Origin: Chrysophaeum taylorii
Taxonomy: Eukaryota; Sar; Pelagophyceae; Pelagomonadales; Pelagomonadaceae
Assembly: GCA_029834535.1 (NCBI GenBank)
Contig: JAQMWT010000177.1
Span: 1 to 64,000 of the forward strand
Direction: 5' to 3'
DNA length: 64,000 bases
In this document: positions 60,373-64,000 of the stretch, in pieces
How the letters are laid out: every line of letters begins with the position of its first letter
Position numbering within the stretch: the stretch's first letter is position 1
Made by a program: the position numbers and the translations under genes
Notes under the pieces: model-generated
Told to the model about the DNA's origin: nothing
What the model saw: only the letters and a program-made list of their open reading frames with translations
Databases searched by the model: none

Positions 60373-63300
60373 TTAATTCCCTCGCTGTGGTGACAGTCTT
60401 GCTAGAAGTGTGTCCGTGCTGATTGCCATCGAACCAAGACGAGCAAGCTCGTCAAACTGGTCCCTCGTCAAGAACTGGTTTCCGTTCCCGAGCAGTGGGA
60501 ACTCGCCGCAACACTTACAGCAGAATCTATGGCAGCAAGAGCAGCAGCATCCTCGGCTCAGGTGTTCGTGCTTGACGTTATCGTCGTCGGAAAGGCCGGC
60601 ATGCGGCGCCAGCTTGATCACTATGATGTCGACGGCGCTGTCGTCCGGGTACGTCGCACGAAGAAAGATCACGTTGGTCCGCTGCTTCGCGTGTCGCTCG
60701 AGCGCCTCGGAGACGCCAAGTTGCACGATCCCCTGTGCATGCTTCTGAGCTTCGCGAAAGTTTGAGGCAATGCCGTCATGGAGTGCAATTCGAATCGACA
60801 TCAGCAAAGAGTCGAAGTTGAAGAGAGTGCCGTCCGCGTTCGTACTGTCGACACACAGGATGACCTTTAGTCGCCGTTTGAGAAGCTCGACAATGGCCAT
60901 GCAGTCGCCCAATCCACCGTCAGCGAGCATGAGCGAAGGCGGATGGATGCTACCCGCGGGTTCATAGTTCAGTGTAGCCTGGACTTGCTGAATCAACGGG
61001 CTCGCGAGGAGCCATCGAAACGGATTACCAAATCCTCCGAGCCGGGCTTCGAAATCGACGTGTCCAAAGAAAGAGAACATGACGAGGAGCATGAATAATG
61101 CGAATCCAGTTATCAGGAGGCGGGACGGCGCCCCCATATCCTTGGCTGAAACCTTGTCGTCGTGTTCGCTGTGGACGACGCTCCCGGCGAACAGCAGTCC
61201 GGCAACCTGTGGAGTAGGAGTCGAGATAACACGAGACACACCGAATGAATTACAACACGGACCATCCCAAGCCAGAAGATGTCCCAGCCACGTTCGCGAA
61301 GCGTCAAATATGCCTCGTTGTCATAATAAGTCGGCAACGTCGAGATGTCTGGGGGCTCTTTCGTGACTTCGTGGCGAGTGAACGGAATCCACGTGCCCAT
61401 GTTGAGGTTGAGCGATTGAATCAGAATCCTTGCGGGAACGTGGCCGAAACGGCGGTCTCCGAAAAATAACGCGTCAATTGCCGCGCCACTGATTGCCATC
61501 GCCCGATTAAGCTTGAACCATCGCCTACATTGCAACGGTTTTTAATTCGGGCGACCCTGATCAACGCTGGCATTGTGCGGGGTTCGAAAAGGCCCATTTA
61601 CGACGTTGCCACCCCAGTACAGAGGTGTAATGACGAATTGGCGATTCCAGGGTTCCAGTTGGTCTTTGTCATGCACTTCATGCCGAGTGTAGGTGTTGCG
61701 TCGCCACTCCTGACTCTGGGGTTCGCTCGCGTTGGTGGCGTCGTTCTCTGATCGTGCTGGCATTCGTCTGCCAACGAAGTGCCAGCGGTTGACCATTGCG
61801 CCAAGGATCAACATCGGAAAAGGCTTTTCTGGAGACGGCAGGAAGTTGGTTACCGTGATCTCGCAATCGCGCGCGAAGAACGCAAGCCGCAGGCGATCGG
61901 CGTAGTGATAAAAGAGGACCTACACAGCATCGTGCTCCAAGAAAAATTTGCATTATTCGTCACCTTTGTAGTCTCGTGTTGAAAGAGCAAATAAACCAAA
62001 AAGCAGCCATACGTAACGAGCATGCAGATTCGCCAGGCGGCATAACGAAATTTGAAAAGAACGAGTCGGTGGAGTAAGTGCTGATGTGTCACTGGACCGT
62101 AAACACGGAGGCGGACGATTTGCGACAGCAGCAGGACGACTGAGAACGGTATGAGAAGCCAGATCATCAAGGCCACAAGCTCGGTCGTTGGCCCGTGTAA
62201 CGAGTAAGTGAGGTACGCAAGGAGTGCGAACAGTGCGCTCAGGAAGATAAGGGTCGCCCATGCGAAACTAATAACAGTGGCTTGATGTACGGGATTCGTC
62301 TGAGCGCCTCTGCAAGTCTCTTGGAACGTCTCTTCATCCCAGTTGTACCAACCTGTGTGGAAAAGTAATTATACTGTAGCTGTTCGATTGCGTCCGTTCA
62401 ACACTGCCCAACGAACTACGGTCGAACCATTCAGCGCACGCGCACTTCAGATTCTGCTTGTGGCTCTCTGAATCATTCTTTCGAAAATCGTAGTGCTCCG
62501 AATATTGTACAATTGCCAAGAGGATGGTGTACCAGGTGGAAGCTGTGAACAAAGCTTTTAGCGCCCCTCGGAAGCCAGCTCGCATATCGCCTGCAAACGT
62601 CCCATCGGTCACGGCGTCGACATGCCCGCGACAAGAGCGGTAGAAGACCCAGGCCATTGTAATTATGAGCCAGGACCACATGTCAACTGATGGGATCTTG
62701 ATGGCGCCTGATAGCAAAATCACTTTGAAGTCACCTATAATGAGGAAGTCGTGTCAATTAAAAGCACGAACACACCGTTTTTCGAGCCAATGATGTTGAT
62801 GATTTCGTCGTGCGTGCTCGCTCGGCAAAACTGGCGCCTCATGAGCCTACCGTGTGAGAGATTCATGAACGACGCGGCTGGAAGCATGTAGAATTGGACC
62901 ATGCCCCAGAAACCAAAGAGTAGTGTGACTCCGACAATGAAGCCAAATCGCAGGGCACCGACGGTAGTGCCCGCACAGGCGACGACCTTCTGCAGACGCG
63001 TCGCCCCCTCTGGGAGAATATTGTCGCCAAAGCATGTCACTGGTGGCCGTGTGATGTAGCCAATCGACTGACGCGCGTTTCTCTTGAGTCGGCGAATAGC
63101 CTCGGTCGGATCGTATGAATTCGAGCTCCGCAAAAGAGAGTCGAGCTCAGTCAGGTATGCAGACGCCGCGTAACCGCCACCCGAAACAGCCGAAATGTGG
63201 GTCACATACTGAAGAAGCCTTCTTTCTCCGAGCTCGTGAAGGACGCCGATCGAGTACGTCATCGCTCGCACGCCACCACCCGACAGGCAGATGCCAAATT

Positions 63301-63529
63301 CGTTCGCGGCATTATAGTCCGGCAACGTCGGTCGCGCTAGAAGTTCTCTTTCCTTTTGGTAGCACCATTGAAAGGCGTCTTCCACTGCATCAGTGCCAGT
63401 TGCGACGGCCGACTCTTCGTCGTTCAACGGGTGCACTGGAGACGTCGCGGGTTTGTTCGAACTCGGGGTCTCGGGAGCATCGCGGCGACTAGTCATCATA
63501 AAGTTGGAGAACATCACGTGCGTCCGCAA
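60373..63529 (-). CDS. Patatin-like phospholipase with transmembrane segments (six exons)
   Basis: Predicted exons on the minus strand: 62776-63529, 62417-62734, 61964-62352, 61566-61919, 61242-61511, 60373-61206, ~972 aa. Introns are 41, 64, 44, 54 and 35 nt with GT-AG ends; the 54-nt one is the least certain. Residues ~65-115 hold the patatin oxyanion loop and nucleophile elbow: EFGICLSGGGVRAMTYSIGV, then HISAVSGGGYAASAYLTELD (Ser in VSGGG). Hydrophobic segments follow (ALRFGFIVGVTLLFGFWGMV; WATLIFLSALFALLAYLTYS). Then come WYNWDEETFQETC, AMAISGAAIDALFFG and another helix (LLITGFALFMLLVMFSFFGH). The catalytic Asp motif is LMLADGGLGD near ~800. A Cys-rich stretch (CCCSCCHRFCCKCC) lies near the C-terminus. 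It should hydrolyse acyl esters of membrane lipids by a Ser-Asp dyad. Confidence 0.8.
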
Positions 63530-64000
63530 AGAGGGATGACCTATTCAGCGAAAGCTCCGCCTGCCGCTGCCTCTCTGGTCGCCCGCACGTCCTGTGGCGC
63601 GAGCTCTCGATCGTTGGCCTCTACGAAATGAAGCGGATACTCGTGGCCTGTCCGGCGCCTGTCTTCGTCGGCCAGCGGTCTTTCACCCGTCTTCGTTCGC
63701 CGCCGACTTGCGGGCGTTCGCTTGATTTTACAGTTCAATCAGTGGCATATTTCGGGAGTCGACTACTCAGGCTTACCCTGTTTTGGTTTCAATAATCGTT
63801 TCCACAGCGATTATTACGTCAATTTTAATTAAAGGTCTCCTTCGAACAAGGAAAAACTTGGCGCGGTGTCCACCTCCCTGATTGCCTTTCGCCCTTGTCG
63901 GCCATACTCCTACCCAGTCATTCCACATTCGCAACATGGGCGGCGTCCTGGCCAGCCTCGTGCTTAGGAGTACTAGCTCTTTGAACCTGAGAGGTGCTAA
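63530..64000. other. Upstream flank of the patatin-like gene
   Basis: No gene recognised. The AT-rich stretch at 63790-63835 (cagcgattattacgtcaatt) may contain promoter elements for a gene beyond the edge. A minus-strand frame at 63541-63738 lacks protein-like features. Confidence 0.4.

Noticed and set aside
1-64000. Bacterial or viral-genome origin, operons, CRISPR arrays
   Set aside because: Spliced eukaryotic genes (RAMP4, NOSIP, Trm10, formin) and eukaryotic transposons exclude this; no regularly spaced short repeats of CRISPR type were seen.

Overview
This is a nuclear window from a eukaryote. The host genes are GC-rich and packed tightly on both strands, and their introns are very short. 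Where I could place introns from protein homology (formin, Trm10, NOSIP, RAMP4 and patatin genes) they are 35-64 nt with GT-AG ends. Two genes point to a cell lineage with flagella (meckelin/TMEM67 and a ZMYND12-like TPR protein). One gene starts with a signal peptide followed directly by Phe and a basic/hydroxylated stretch, the pattern of import into secondary red plastids. Together these suggest a photosynthetic stramenopile (pelagophyte-like) or a related alga with a complex plastid. That is inference; no rRNA or other marker is present.

Layout. 1-9.2 kb: two diverged, broken, copia-like LTR-retrotransposon fossils in tandem on the minus strand. The second carries a SINE-like insertion with a 9-bp target-site duplication. 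Both carry a conserved segment that resembles the SAM-binding start of a cytosine-C5 methyltransferase. 9.2-16.9 kb: a LINE 3' end, a tail-anchored PDZ-like protein gene, a copia integrase fossil, a tandem array of units each holding a 257-259-bp TIR element, and a Helitron helicase remnant between 66-bp direct repeats. 16.9-24.2 kb: a TPR-SPRY-CS protein gene and a tandem segmental duplication of an armadillo-repeat gene. 24.7-33.0 kb: a membrane-anchored SET protein, a large type II membrane protein with repeated VPH motifs, and a formin whose N-terminus is a degenerate RecQ-like helicase domain. 33-38.8 kb: a repeat-rich, gene-poor stretch with decayed elements and SINE/LINE tails ending in (TTAG)n.

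38.8-64 kb: a dense gene block. It holds a BAR-like protein, an Arg-rich coiled-coil protein divergent from Trm10, a ZMYND12-like protein divergent from NOSIP, a syntaxin-6-type SNARE, a small Gln-repeat protein, a leucine-rich-repeat protein, RAMP4/SERP1 (three exons, spliced here by eye) convergent with meckelin, a plastid-targeted Pro-rich repeat protein, an M20 amidohydrolase, a Frag1/DRAM-like membrane protein, and a six-exon patatin-like phospholipase with transmembrane segments.

The genes do not form one pathway. Recurrent themes are membrane traffic and ER/cilium (syntaxin 6, RAMP4, BAR, meckelin, ZMYND12), actin (formin) and RNA or ubiquitin functions (Trm10, NOSIP). The strongest novelty candidates are the dead-helicase/formin fusion, the methyltransferase-like segment in the LTR elements, and the LINE/SINE partnership marked by shared TTAG tails.
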